NCBI RefSeq assembly: GCF_003932955.1
Contig: NZ_QOVY01000008.1
Location: 46,131 to 110,130 of the forward strand
Length of the DNA: 64,000 nucleotides
DNA from: Chryseobacterium sp. SC28
GTDB taxonomy: Bacteria > Bacteroidota > Bacteroidia > Flavobacteriales > Weeksellaceae
Reading direction: 5' to 3'
The notes below the pieces were generated by a model. It saw only the letters and a list, made by a program, of their open reading frames with translations. It was not told the origin of the DNA and did not search any database. Positions 55,001-63,901 of this stretch are shown here, one piece after another (position 1 is the first letter of the stretch; every line of letters begins with the position of its first letter). The translations under genes were made by a program, and so were the position numbers.

Positions 55001-56234
55001 GGATTTGAATTTTCCGTTATATTTCTCGAAAAAGATAGCGTTTTCCAAAGATAACAAAAATAATCTCTCGAAGGTCATCGTCTATATTGGCAGGCTATCT
55101 GTGGCATTAGGCATTATTGTTTCCTTGATTACGATCTCCACCGGGCTTGGTTCCAAAAAAGCCATCGAGGATCGTATTTCCAACTTCAGTGGCGATATTT
55201 CGGTCAAATCCACACGCTCCAATTCCTCCTACAATTCCTCCATTTTGGAAACCGAAGGCCTGGATATCAATGCTATAAAAAAAATTCCCGGGGTTGCAGG
55301 TTTGCAGTCCTACGCCTCCGTGAGCGGAATCCTGAGAACAGAAACCAACTTTGCGGGAATCATTCTGAAAGGCGTGGGCAAAGACTTTGACAAAGCCAGA
55401 TTCCGGCCGTTTATGATCGCAGGCTCCATTCCGGATTACAAGGAAGAAGGTTATAATAGCGAAATTATTTTGTCCGAAAAGATTGCAAACGACCTTGCTC
55501 TAAAGATCAATGACAGCATTGTCGCTATTTTTTCAAAAGAAGATCAAAAGCCGATTTACAGAAAATTTGCCGTCAGAGGAATTTATAAAACCGACATCAA
55601 ACTCGTGGACGATCTTTATATGATCGGCGATATCAATCACGTGCGAAAGGTGATGAATATGGGCGACCAAGAAGTCGGCGGGCTGGATGTGTTTCTAAAT
55701 GATACAGACAAAATCGACCAGGTGTTCCCGAAAATCGAACAATACATCGGCTACAAAAATTATGCAGAAAAAGTGACAGAAAAATATCCGCAGATTCTGG
55801 ATTGGATTAATATTTTCAATCAAAATATATCTTTGATTATTACGATAATGCTTTTGGTTGTTGTGATTAATATCGTCATGGTCTTATTGATTTTGATTAT
55901 TGAAAGAACAAATTCTATCGGAATTTTGAAAACATTGGGCGCTTCCAACGGACAGATTCGATCTATTTTTATTAATTATACTTTACTAATCATGATTCCG
56001 GGATTATTGGCAGGAAATGTGATAGGAATTGGATTATTGTTAATTCAAAAATATACGGGCATTATCAAGCTGGATCCCGAAAATTACTTTATCAGCACGG
56101 TTCCGGTAGATCTCAATCCGGCTTATATTATTGCGATTTCGGTCGGTATTTTCATTGTTTCGGGAATAGCGATGATCCTGCCGAGCTATTTGATCAGCAA
56201 AATTTCGCCGGTAAGAGCCATCAAGTACAGTTAA
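54999..56234 (+). CDS. FtsX-like/LolC-type ABC transporter permease
   Basis: A 411-residue permease. An N-terminal membrane helix (about 30-50, VYIGRLSVALGIIVSLITIST) is followed by a periplasmic domain of about 220 residues and three C-terminal helices with the FtsX motif (ERTNSIGILKTLGASNGQIRSIF). Architecture is that of LolC/E and MacB-type permeases, which move lipoproteins or other envelope cargo; cargo here is unknown. No ATPase gene is adjacent. The ATG at 54999 gives DLNFPLYFSKKIAFS, the usual start in such proteins; it overlaps the namZ start on the other strand. Confidence 0.85.
   Translation: MDLNFPLYFSKKIAFSKDNKNNLSKVIVYIGRLSVALGIIVSLITISTGLGSKKAIEDRISNFSGDISVKSTRSNSSYNSSILETEGLDINAIKKIPGVAGLQSYASVSGILRTETNFAGIILKGVGKDFDKARFRPFMIAGSIPDYKEEGYNSEIILSEKIANDLALKINDSIVAIFSKEDQKPIYRKFAVRGIYKTDIKLVDDLYMIGDINHVRKVMNMGDQEVGGLDVFLNDTDKIDQVFPKIEQYIGYKNYAEKVTEKYPQILDWINIFNQNISLIITIMLLVVVINIVMVLLILIIERTNSIGILKTLGASNGQIRSIFINYTLLIMIPGLLAGNVIGIGLLLIQKYTGIIKLDPENYFISTVPVDLNPAYIIAISVGIFIVSGIAMILPSYLISKISPVRAIKYS
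55046..55062 (-). promoter_or_regulatory. Two -7 boxes for namZ, inside the FtsX-like gene
   Basis: On the minus strand TATCTTTG (55046-55053) and TATTTTTG (55055-55062) both match TAnnTTTG. The nearer one is 45 bases before the namZ ATG. Confidence 0.45.
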
Positions 56235-56258
56235 CTTATTAGATAAAACAGACGCAAA

Positions 56259-56864
56259 ATGATATTAAAAAATCTCAACTACCCGCTAAATTTCAAATTT
56301 AAAATAACGACGCTATCCAGCGATTTTAATATTACCGACAAAGACGGAAATTACGTGGCATACGTTCGCGAAAAAATATTCAAATTGAAAGACGATGTCA
56401 TTGTGTACAACGATGAATCAAAATCGGAAAAACTTTTTCGGATAAAAGCCAATCAGTGGATCGATTTCAACGCCTCTTTTACCATAACAGATCTCGTGAA
56501 CGGGCGCAATTTCGGCCGCCTGGCTCGCCGCGGAATACGTTCTATTTGGAAATCGCATTATGATATTTTAGACGAAAATGATCAAAACAAGTATCAGATT
56601 AATGAAGACAACGGCTGGATCAAGGTCTTGGACGGCTTCGTAAGCGAAATCCCAATCGTAGGAATGTTCACCGGATATTTCCTCAATCCATCCTACACCG
56701 TAAAAGACAGCGCAGGCAAGGAATATTTCCGTTTGAAGAAAATGCCTTCGCTTATTGGCCGGCGATTTCAGCTGGAAAAGTTGATCGACATTGATGATGA
56801 AGACGAGACTCTGGTTGTTCTGAGCTTGCTGATGATGGTCCTTCTGGAAAGATCGAGGGGCTAA
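56259..56864 (+). CDS. LURP-one/Tubby-C-terminal-like protein
   Basis: A 201-residue protein with the repeated beta-hairpin pattern of the LURP-one-related/scramblase-like beta-barrel family: DFNITDKDGNYVAYVREKIF, DDVIVYNDESKSEKLFRIK, FTITDLVNGRNFGRLARRG, YDILDENDQNKYQIN and YTVKDSAGKEYFRLKKMPS. A central helix-like stretch lies at about 140-160 (IPIVGMFTGYFLN). The function in bacteria is unknown. It follows the FtsX-like gene by 24 bases and may be co-transcribed. Confidence 0.7.
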   Translation: MILKNLNYPLNFKFKITTLSSDFNITDKDGNYVAYVREKIFKLKDDVIVYNDESKSEKLFRIKANQWIDFNASFTITDLVNGRNFGRLARRGIRSIWKSHYDILDENDQNKYQINEDNGWIKVLDGFVSEIPIVGMFTGYFLNPSYTVKDSAGKEYFRLKKMPSLIGRRFQLEKLIDIDDEDETLVVLSLLMMVLLERSRG

Positions 56865-56930
56865 CTCGCAGCCGAGAAAATATCTTCAAGTCCGAGAAAA
56901 TATTCGCGTACTTTTTAAAAAAAATTAAAT

Positions 56931-57911
56931 ATGAAATATTACAATCACATCATAGAAACCATCGGCAACACACCGTTAGTCAAGATCAACAGGATTTTGG
57001 GTGAAGATTTCCCCGCATTGGTTTTGGCAAAAGTGGAAACCACCAATCCGGGAAATTCGGTTAAAGACAGAATAGCACTGAAAATGATCGATGATGCCGA
57101 GAAAGACGGAAGATTAAAACCCGGCGGCACCATCATCGAAGGAACTTCTGGAAACACAGGAATGGGTTTGGCTTTGGTCGCCATCCAGCGAGGTTACAAA
57201 TGTATCTTCGTCACCAACTCGAAACAGTCAAAAGAGAAATGTGATATCCTGCGCGCCGTCGGTGCTGAAGTAATCGTCTGCCCGACGGATGTGAAACCTA
57301 CCGATCCGCGATCCTATTATTCGGTTTCCAAGCGCTTGGCCGCCGAAACAGAAAACGGCTGGTACGTGAATCAGTACGATAATCTTTCCAACAGACAAGC
57401 GCATTACGAAGGCACTGCTCCGGAAATTTGGGAACAGACAGACGGAAAACTGACGCATTTCGTGGCCGGTGCAGGCACTGGTGGTACGATTACCGGCTGC
57501 GGCACCTTCTTCAAAGAGAAAAATCCGGACATCAAGATCATTGGGGTCGATACGTATGGTTCTATTCTCAAGGAGATACACGACACGGGCGAGATCCATT
57601 TCGATCACGCTTATCCCTACATTACCGAAGGGATTGGCGAAGATATTCTGCCAGAAAATTACGATATGAGCGTCATCGATCATTTTGAAAAGGTGACGGA
57701 CAAAGACGGCGCCATCTATGCGAGACGGCTGGCGAAAGAAGAAGGCATCTTCTGTGGTTATTCTGCCGGAAGTGCGATGTCGGCTTTGGTTCAGATGAAA
57801 GATCAGTTTACGAAAGATGACATTATTGTGGTACTGCTTCACGATCACGGTAGCCGTTACGTCGCGAAAATCTATAATGATGACTGGATGCGTGAAATGG
57901 GCTGGCTATAA
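56931..57911 (+). CDS. PLP-dependent cysteine synthase / cystathionine beta-synthase-type enzyme
   Basis: A 326-residue fold-type II PLP enzyme. PLP lysine Lys45 in NPGNSVKDRIA; the asparagine loop TSGNTGMGLAL; cofactor phosphate loop GAGTGGTITG; and EGIFCGYSAGSAM near the end. Length fits a single catalytic domain without CBS domains. It could be an O-acetylserine sulfhydrylase (CysM/CysK-like) or a catalytic-only cystathionine beta-synthase. The sequence style (YITEGIGEDILPENYD) leans to the latter. Neighbours do not settle it. Confidence 0.88.
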   Translation: MKYYNHIIETIGNTPLVKINRILGEDFPALVLAKVETTNPGNSVKDRIALKMIDDAEKDGRLKPGGTIIEGTSGNTGMGLALVAIQRGYKCIFVTNSKQSKEKCDILRAVGAEVIVCPTDVKPTDPRSYYSVSKRLAAETENGWYVNQYDNLSNRQAHYEGTAPEIWEQTDGKLTHFVAGAGTGGTITGCGTFFKEKNPDIKIIGVDTYGSILKEIHDTGEIHFDHAYPYITEGIGEDILPENYDMSVIDHFEKVTDKDGAIYARRLAKEEGIFCGYSAGSAMSALVQMKDQFTKDDIIVVLLHDHGSRYVAKIYNDDWMREMGWL

Positions 57912-58108
57912 TTTTTAAAAAATATGTTTTTAAGCAGGCACTGCCATAAATTTCGGTTTTTATTTTAGAACAAAAAATAGAGGCTCTGGAATATTTTAGC
58001 AAAAAATATAATATTTTTTAAATAAATCTGTAGATTATTAATTTAATATGTTTATTTATGCACAATGTTTAATTCGATTTTAATTTATAACAACTAAAAA
58101 ATGTATTT

Positions 58109-58975
58109 ATGAAAAATTTTTACTTTTCTTTTATTTTTGTTTTCTGTGCGAATTTATTATCAGCCCAGATTGTTTTTCAGGAAGATTTTGATAATATATC
58201 AGGTTCAACAGCTGGAGGACCAGGTACTTATACATTTCCTTCCGGATGGCTGCTTAGAAATGTTGATAATCGTACTCCTGCTGCCGCTGTTGCGTATGTT
58301 AATGAGGCTTGGGAACGTAGAGAAGATTTTAAGTTTAGTGTTATCGATTCAGCAGCTGTCAGCACTTCCTGGTACAGCCCTGCCGGTTCAGCAGATGATT
58401 GGATGTGGACCCCGGAAATTACTTTGCCATCAACAGGTGATTATAGTTTAAAATGGAATGCTGTAGCTTACGATCCAGATTATAGAGATGGCTATGAGGT
58501 AAGAATCATGCAATCGCCAAACACTCCTTCAGGAGGTACAGGTGCACTGGGTAACCAGATTACTAATTCTACTTTATTATACAGTAATACTGCAGAAAAT
58601 GCTAGTTGGACAACGAGAAATGTGACTTTAAATTCTTATCGGGGAACTACCTTTAGGATTGCTTTCAGGAATAATTCAAATGACCAATTTTTATTGTGGA
58701 TCGATGATATCATGGTTGGTGAAGCGTCCACACTCAGTACCATAGATTTACCAAGAAAAAAGAACTTTTTTATAGCAAAAAATCCCGTGGAGAATAATAC
58801 TTTAATTATTCATAGTTTAAAAAGCACAAATGCTGTTGTCTATGATATTTCAGGAAAAAAAATCAAATCTTTTGATCTGCTAAAAGGAAAAAATGTGATT
58901 GATATTAATATTTCCAAAGGAGTGTATGTTTTGAAAACTCAAGATGGTTCTTCTTCAAAACTGATTGTAGAATAA
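58109..58975 (+). CDS. Secreted choice-of-anchor J protein with T9SS sorting tail
   Basis: A 288-residue exported protein with signal peptide 1-20 (NLLSAQ). The central jelly-roll (about 21-210; FQEDFDNISG, GSADDWMWTPEITLPSTGDYSLKW, GYEVRIMQS, FLLWIDDIMVGE) matches the choice-of-anchor J/cleaved-adhesin domain. The last 70 residues form a type A type IX secretion tail (NPVENNTLIIHSLKSTNAVV, YDISGKKIKSF, GVYVLKTQDG). It implies that the organism has the Por secretion system. Probably a surface or released carbohydrate- or protein-binding module; no catalytic residues are apparent. Confidence 0.85.
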   Translation: MKNFYFSFIFVFCANLLSAQIVFQEDFDNISGSTAGGPGTYTFPSGWLLRNVDNRTPAAAVAYVNEAWERREDFKFSVIDSAAVSTSWYSPAGSADDWMWTPEITLPSTGDYSLKWNAVAYDPDYRDGYEVRIMQSPNTPSGGTGALGNQITNSTLLYSNTAENASWTTRNVTLNSYRGTTFRIAFRNNSNDQFLLWIDDIMVGEASTLSTIDLPRKKNFFIAKNPVENNTLIIHSLKSTNAVVYDISGKKIKSFDLLKGKNVIDINISKGVYVLKTQDGSSSKLIVE

Positions 58976-58995
58976 CTAACTTAATAAACATTATG

Positions 58996-59023
58996 AAAAG
59001 CTATCAATTCGATAGCTTTTTTT
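58996..59023 (+). terminator. Terminator after the T9SS cargo gene
   Basis: A 10-bp perfect stem AAAAGCTATC/GATAGCTTTT with a five-base loop, then T run. Placed between convergent genes. Confidence 0.85.
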
Positions 59024-59032
59024 GTATTTTAT

Positions 59033-59875
59033 TTACACAAAAACCTCAAAATCCACCCCGTCAAAACTCGCAAAAACCATTGTGGGATGAGAATCCCGAT
59101 GGAAAACATTTCCCTCGTAATCAATGCCAATCGCGCCCGCAAAACCGCCAATTTCTTTCAGTTCTTCAAAGGTTCTGTCGAAGGCATTTTCTATACTTAA
59201 TCCGTCGGTAACTCTTGTCACGATCTTTGCAGCACTTGCATTGCTTACGATATCTTCGCCCACGCCGGTACAGCTGACGGCGCAGAATTTATTGGCATAA
59301 TTTCCCGCAACCGTGGCAGAATCCGATATTCTTCCGGGGATTTCGAAACCTTTTCCGCCGGTGGAAGTGGCAACTGCCAGTTTTCCATTTTTATCGATTG
59401 CAACAGCACCCACCGTTCCTTTTCCGTGGGAGCGCAACTTTTCTTCATATTCTTTTCTTCTTTGAGGAATCTCGGTCGAGAAATCTTCGAAGCCATGGGC
59501 TGTTGCGTATTTTTTTGCGCCACTTCCGCCCAAAACGCGGTCTTCCTCTTTCATTAATTCCTTAGCCACCAAAATCGGATTTTTCACATTCTGAATATTG
59601 ATGACGCCGCTCATTTTTTGCGTTTCTCCATCCATAATCGCTGCGCTCATCCGGATGACACCGTCGCTTTGGATTTGCGAACCGATGCCGGCATTGTACA
59701 ATTCATCATCTTCCAAAAGAGAAACCGCATAAGCAACGGTGTCCAAAGCTGAATTGGTCTCAAGAAACTCGTAAGATTTTTTTACAATGGCTTTCAATGA
59801 ATTTTGTTTGGCAACTTTCACTTCATTGCTTTGGCTGCTTTCGGAGAAGAAACCGCCGTGGATTATTATTTTCAT
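59033..59875 (-). CDS. Isoaspartyl peptidase/L-asparaginase (Ntn hydrolase)
   Basis: A 280-residue plant-type asparaginase family protein that would self-cleave before Thr154 (GKGTVGAVAID) to give an N-terminal nucleophile. GRISDSATVAGNYA and the C-terminal GFAGAIGIDYEG support the family. The usual HGGAG near the N-terminus reads HGGFF here. Family members split beta-aspartyl dipeptides, the product of cyanophycinase. It lies three bases after the cyanophycinase gene, so the pair can convert cyanophycin to free Asp and Arg. That coupling is inference from family roles and position. Confidence 0.9.
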   Translation of the reverse strand: MKIIIHGGFFSESSQSNEVKVAKQNSLKAIVKKSYEFLETNSALDTVAYAVSLLEDDELYNAGIGSQIQSDGVIRMSAAIMDGETQKMSGVINIQNVKNPILVAKELMKEEDRVLGGSGAKKYATAHGFEDFSTEIPQRRKEYEEKLRSHGKGTVGAVAIDKNGKLAVATSTGGKGFEIPGRISDSATVAGNYANKFCAVSCTGVGEDIVSNASAAKIVTRVTDGLSIENAFDRTFEELKEIGGFAGAIGIDYEGNVFHRDSHPTMVFASFDGVDFEVFV

Positions 59876-59878
59876 AAT

Positions 59879-60775
59879 TTATGAGTTCGGAGTACCTTGT
59901 GGAATAGGGTTGTATTGAGAATTGACAATGGTCATTTCTCTCGATTTCAAATCAAAAGTATCATTCATCGAAAGGACGTCCACAATCAGATTTTTAATAG
60001 AAATGGGTTGCCCCAGATCGATATTTGTCAGATTGGTATCCTTTATATGAAGCCCATCCACGATGATTACCAATCCGGAACCGATCGCCGTCATCGTATC
60101 ATTTTGTATGAAAAGTCCGGTGTCCTCTCCAAGACCGATGCCCAAGGTTCTCGGGTTGTTGACAACCGCCTGAAACAGTCTGCCAATCCGCCCACGCTGG
60201 ACGAAATGCGTATCGATAATCACATTTTCTATAAAGCCCAGACCTTGCGTGGTCTTGATTTCGCCTTTTAGCAGCGCTTCGGAGCTGGAGCCTTGATAAA
60301 TCATATTTTCAGAAGCCGCGGCAGCGCCGGCAGATGTCCCCGCGTAGATGAAATCTTCGTTTTGATATTTGGCAAGAATGGTATCGTGAAACCTCGTTCC
60401 GCCAAGGATGGAGGTGAGGCGAAGCTGATCGCCACCGGTGAACATCACAACATCGGCGGCGTTTGCACGTGCAACGATCTCATCGCTGTTGGCTTGCTCA
60501 CGCGTCTGAATATTCAAGATCTGACAGGTTTTGACGCCGAGAAATTCGAAAGCCTTCTTGTATTCCGGACCCACAATGTCGGGAATCTGCGAGGCCGTTG
60601 TAATGATTTCTATGGTTGAATTTTCTTTTAGTTTAGATTCGTTGATGATCTTCCTGAGAATGCCTCTTTCGAAAAAGTTGAGATTTTTTTCTACGTTGGG
60701 ATCAAAATCGGTTTCCGTGAAACTTCCTTTGTTTACAGCGCCTCCGATGATGACGAGTTTTCCTTTTGACTTCAT
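59879..60775 (-). CDS. cphB: Cyanophycinase
   Basis: A 298-residue serine peptidase of family S51 that cuts cyanophycin (polyAsp with Arg side chains) to beta-Asp-Arg dipeptides. Nucleophile Ser148 in YAGTSAGAAAASE; FTGGDQLRLTSILGGT; and VIIGGAVNKG near the N-terminus are typical. The ATG at 60775 is preferred over an upstream TTG because a promoter box ends six bases before it. It has no signal peptide, as expected for degradation of intracellular polymer. It starts an operon with the isoaspartyl peptidase. Confidence 0.92.
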   Translation of the reverse strand: MKSKGKLVIIGGAVNKGSFTETDFDPNVEKNLNFFERGILRKIINESKLKENSTIEIITTASQIPDIVGPEYKKAFEFLGVKTCQILNIQTREQANSDEIVARANAADVVMFTGGDQLRLTSILGGTRFHDTILAKYQNEDFIYAGTSAGAAAASENMIYQGSSSEALLKGEIKTTQGLGFIENVIIDTHFVQRGRIGRLFQAVVNNPRTLGIGLGEDTGLFIQNDTMTAIGSGLVIIVDGLHIKDTNLTNIDLGQPISIKNLIVDVLSMNDTFDLKSREMTIVNSQYNPIPQGTPNS

Positions 60776-60781
60776 AATTAA

Positions 60782-60789
60782 CAAAAATA
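60782..60789 (-). promoter_or_regulatory. -7 box TATTTTTG, 6 bases before cphB
   Basis: A minus-strand exact TAnnTTTG match, six bases (TTAATT) before the cphB ATG; predicts a very short leader. Confidence 0.5.
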
Positions 60790-60991
60790 ATAAATCAAAA
60801 CAGAATATACCGCATATTTTGAAGGTAAAATAGGGGTTGCCGAAAGTAAAGTTTTAATTTTAAACCATTCTGTTGGGCATAAAATGTCTTATGAATTTAA
60901 CAAATTCTTTATTGGTTTGAATTTACGGTTAAGAATTTACTTCATAATGAAATATTTGATGCCCATTTTCTTTAATTAAAAGCTTTTCGAT

Positions 60992-60999
60992 TATCTTTG
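60992..60999 (+). promoter_or_regulatory. -7 box TATCTTTG for cphA
   Basis: An exact TAnnTTTG match, 104 bases before the cphA ATG. The leader would contain the heptamer array. Confidence 0.5.
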
Positions 61000-61065
61000 A
61001 TAAAGTTGAACTTATTAATGATTCTTAGGAAAGGCTTTACCAACGCTTAACCTATTGATTTAAAG

Positions 61066-61093
61066 TCTAATATCTAAATTCTAATATCTAATT
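61066..61093 (+). repeat. Four TCTAAnn heptamers upstream of cphA
   Basis: TCTAATA, TCTAAAT, TCTAATA, TCTAATT in exact 7-base register, ending 10 bases before the cphA ATG. Same core and orientation as the arrays at 33538 and 51630. Confidence 0.88.
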
Positions 61094-61103
61094 ACTATTA
61101 AAA

Positions 61104-63731
61104 ATGAAAATAGAAAAAATACAGGTTCTAAGAGGTCCGAATATCTGGAGTATTACCAGACACCATTTGATACAAATGCGCCTCGATCTTGAGGAAACAG
61201 AGCATTTTCCCACCAATAAGATAGATGGTTTCCGAGAAAGGATTGAAAAGTTGCTGCCATCGTTAATTTCGCACCGCTGTTCCGAAGGTGTGGAAGGCGG
61301 GTTTTTCAAACGGGTCGAAATGGGAACTTGGATGGGGCATGTGATCGAACATATTGCTTTGGAAATTCAGACTTTGGCAGGGATGGATGTCGGTTTTGGA
61401 AGGACGCGAGAAACCAGAACGCCCGGGGTTTACAACGTCGTTTTCAATTACAAAGAAGAGCAGGCCGGTATTTTTGCTGCTAAGGAAGCGGTGAAAATTG
61501 CAGAAGCCTTGATCGCAGGAACCGAATATGACATCGAAAAATGCATCCACAGCCTCAAAGAATTGCGCGAAAATGAAAGGCTGGGACCTTCTACGGGAAG
61601 TATTGTGGAAGAAGCCGTTTCCCGCAAAATCCCTTGGATCAGACTGGGCAAAAACTCGATGGTACAATTGGGTTACGGCATTAATCAGCAAAGATTTCAA
61701 GCAACCATTACGGGAAAGACGAGCAGTATCGCTGTGGACATTGCTTGCAACAAAGAACTTACAAAAAAAATGCTGGAAGACGCAGCCATTCCCGTGCCTT
61801 CGGGAGCCTTGGTCACAGACGAGGAGGGTCTGGGCGACGCCGTAAAGAAGTTGGGTTATCCACTGGTCATCAAGCCTTTGGACGGCAATCACGGAAAGGG
61901 AGCTTCCATCAATGTGAATGATTTTGAAACGGCACGCGTAGGACTGGAGCACGCCCAGCAATTTTCGAAAAAAGTGATTGTAGAAAAGTATATCACGGGT
62001 TTTGATTTCAGGGTTTTGGTAATCAATCACAAGATGGTTGCTGCTGCCAGACGTGTTCCTGCTCACGTCGTAGGAGATGGAGAGATGACCATCCAAGAGC
62101 TAATAGATAAAGAAAATACAGACCCGAGACGCGGCTACGGACACGAAAATGTGCTGACCGAAATCGATGTTGATAAAGACACCAACGAACTGCTGGAAAA
62201 ACTAAATTATACGCTCGAAACGATTCCACAAAAAGGGGAAATAGTTTATTTAAAATCTACCGCCAATCTGTCCACCGGCGGAACATCCATTGACGTTACC
62301 GATATGATCCATCCTGAAAACGTGCAGATGGCAGAACGCGTTTCCAGAATCATTGGATTGGATGTCTGCGGCATCGATATTATGGCTGAAAATCTTACCC
62401 AACCTCTTAAGGAAAGTGGCGGTGCCATCTTGGAAGTGAATGCTGCTCCGGGTTTCCGAATGCACCTTGCGCCCAGCGAAGGCTTGCCAAGAAATGTTGC
62501 TGCTCCGGTGGTCGATATGCTTTATCCTGCGGGAAAAGAATTTCGAATTCCGATTATCGCCGTGACGGGAACGAACGGGAAAACAACCACTACCAGACTC
62601 TTGGCGCACATCGTCAAAAATAATGGAAAACGAGTGGGCTTTACAACCTCCGACGGAATTTATATCCAAAATACACTGCTTCAAAAAGGAGACACCACAG
62701 GCCCACAATCAGCGGAATTTATCCTGAAAGACCCCACTGTAGAATTTGCTGTTTTGGAAACGGCCAGAGGCGGCATTTTGAGAGCGGGACTCGGTTTCGG
62801 AACTTGTGACATAGGCGTTTTGACCAATATTAAAGAAGATCATTTGGGCATCAGCGATATTCATAATCTAAAAGATCTGACGAAGGTAAAACGCGTAGTG
62901 CTCGACAGTGTAAAAAAAGATGGTTGGTGCATTTTGAATGCCGATGACGACTATTCTATGAGACTTGCGGATGATTTGGACGCGAAAGTGGCGCTATTCA
63001 GTATGGATGAGAATAACCCGCACATCAAAAGATTTGCAAAAGAGGGCAGAATCACCTGCGTTTATGAGGAAGGATTTGTCACCATCAAAAAAGGTGCGTG
63101 GAAAATCCGAATCGAACGGGTAAAAAACATTCCCATCACGATGGAGGGCAGGGCTAAATTTATGATTGCCAATGTTTTGGCGGCATCATTGGCAGCCTAC
63201 GTGTACGGTTTCGAGATTCCGAATATTGCCTTGGCTCTCACGACATTTATTCCAAGTGCTCAGCTGACGCCGGGTCGACTGAATATCTTCAATTTCAAAA
63301 ACTTCAAAGTGATGATCGATTTTGCGCACAATCCTGCGGGTTATGAAGCTATTGAAGATTTTCTGAAAAGTGTAGAAGCTAACAAGAAAATAGGAATAAT
63401 CTCCGGAGTGGGCGACAGGAGGGATCAGGACATCCGCGAGATCGGAAAAATAGCCGGAAGAATGTTTGATCATATCATCATCAGAAACGAGAAGCATCTG
63501 CGTGGAAGAACTGAAGATGAGATCAACAGTCTGATCATAGAAGGTATCCGCGAAGCGGGCCGAGACATCAGCTACGAATGCATCCCTCAAGAAATTGATG
63601 CACTGAAGCACGCGATGAGCCTTGCAGAGGAGGGAACCTTCATTACTGCACTTAGCGATGTGATTTCCAATGCGATAGAGCTGGTGCAGGAATATCAGAA
63701 CAAAGAAATGCAGGACGAAAGAAAATTCTAA
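61104..63731 (+). CDS. cphA: Cyanophycin synthetase
   Basis: An 875-residue enzyme that builds cyanophycin from Asp and Arg with ATP. Three parts in order: an N-terminal domain (1-160) with the ETEHFPTNKIDGF stretch, an ATP-grasp domain (about 165-480; YPLVIKPLDGNHGKGASINV, EVNAAPGFRMHLAPSEG), and a Mur ligase-like domain with an intact ATP loop GTNGKTTTTRLL (from 489) and DFAHNPAGYEAI. The intact Mur-type ATP loop fits CphA1, which adds both residues, and not CphA2. Length is normal. Paired with divergent cphB and isoaspartyl peptidase. Confidence 0.95.
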   Translation: MKIEKIQVLRGPNIWSITRHHLIQMRLDLEETEHFPTNKIDGFRERIEKLLPSLISHRCSEGVEGGFFKRVEMGTWMGHVIEHIALEIQTLAGMDVGFGRTRETRTPGVYNVVFNYKEEQAGIFAAKEAVKIAEALIAGTEYDIEKCIHSLKELRENERLGPSTGSIVEEAVSRKIPWIRLGKNSMVQLGYGINQQRFQATITGKTSSIAVDIACNKELTKKMLEDAAIPVPSGALVTDEEGLGDAVKKLGYPLVIKPLDGNHGKGASINVNDFETARVGLEHAQQFSKKVIVEKYITGFDFRVLVINHKMVAAARRVPAHVVGDGEMTIQELIDKENTDPRRGYGHENVLTEIDVDKDTNELLEKLNYTLETIPQKGEIVYLKSTANLSTGGTSIDVTDMIHPENVQMAERVSRIIGLDVCGIDIMAENLTQPLKESGGAILEVNAAPGFRMHLAPSEGLPRNVAAPVVDMLYPAGKEFRIPIIAVTGTNGKTTTTRLLAHIVKNNGKRVGFTTSDGIYIQNTLLQKGDTTGPQSAEFILKDPTVEFAVLETARGGILRAGLGFGTCDIGVLTNIKEDHLGISDIHNLKDLTKVKRVVLDSVKKDGWCILNADDDYSMRLADDLDAKVALFSMDENNPHIKRFAKEGRITCVYEEGFVTIKKGAWKIRIERVKNIPITMEGRAKFMIANVLAASLAAYVYGFEIPNIALALTTFIPSAQLTPGRLNIFNFKNFKVMIDFAHNPAGYEAIEDFLKSVEANKKIGIISGVGDRRDQDIREIGKIAGRMFDHIIIRNEKHLRGRTEDEINSLIIEGIREAGRDISYECIPQEIDALKHAMSLAEEGTFITALSDVISNAIELVQEYQNKEMQDERKF

Positions 63732-63752
63732 ACTTTTGAAAGTTTCAAAAAA

Positions 63753-63788
63753 AAAACCGCCTTTATTTGAGAGGGCGGTTTAATTTTA
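63753..63788 (+). terminator. Terminator after cphA
   Basis: An 8-bp stem AAACCGCC/GGCGGTTT with a loop of about 12 bases, followed by TAATTTTA, and preceded by an A run. Confidence 0.75.
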
Positions 63789-63828
63789 TAATTCCGTAAC
63801 TTATTTCTAAAATTTGAAAAATCTCTTT

Positions 63829-63891
63829 GTTTTATAGGATTTCATCCTATCCTTAATTAGGTTTTATAGGATTTCTCCTATCCTTAATTAG
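63829..63891. repeat. Tandem pair of 31-32 base repeats, each with a palindrome
   Basis: Two adjacent near-identical units, 63829-63860 and 63861-63891. Each carries the inverted repeat ATAGGA/TCCTAT with a 5- or 4-base spacer, then CCTTAATTAG. The palindromes are 32 bases apart, about three helical turns. They lie past the cphA terminator at the right edge, so their target gene, if any, is probably outside the window. Confidence 0.8.
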
Positions 63892-63901
63892 TCGTTCCTT
63901 A

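Larger units (their letters stand above)
60776..61103. promoter_or_regulatory. Divergent control region of the cyanophycin locus
   Basis: This 328-base gap separates cphB from cphA. It holds one -7 box for each direction, the heptamer array at 61066-61093, and otherwise AT-rich sequence. No gene, tRNA or clear operator palindrome was found. Confidence 0.6.

Noticed and set aside
61104..63731. Mur ligase of peptidoglycan synthesis
   Set aside because: The ATP-grasp domain and N-terminal domain before the Mur-like part are specific to cyanophycin synthetase.
63829..63891. CRISPR array start
   Set aside because: Only two copies, directly adjacent with no spacer, and no cas gene in the window.
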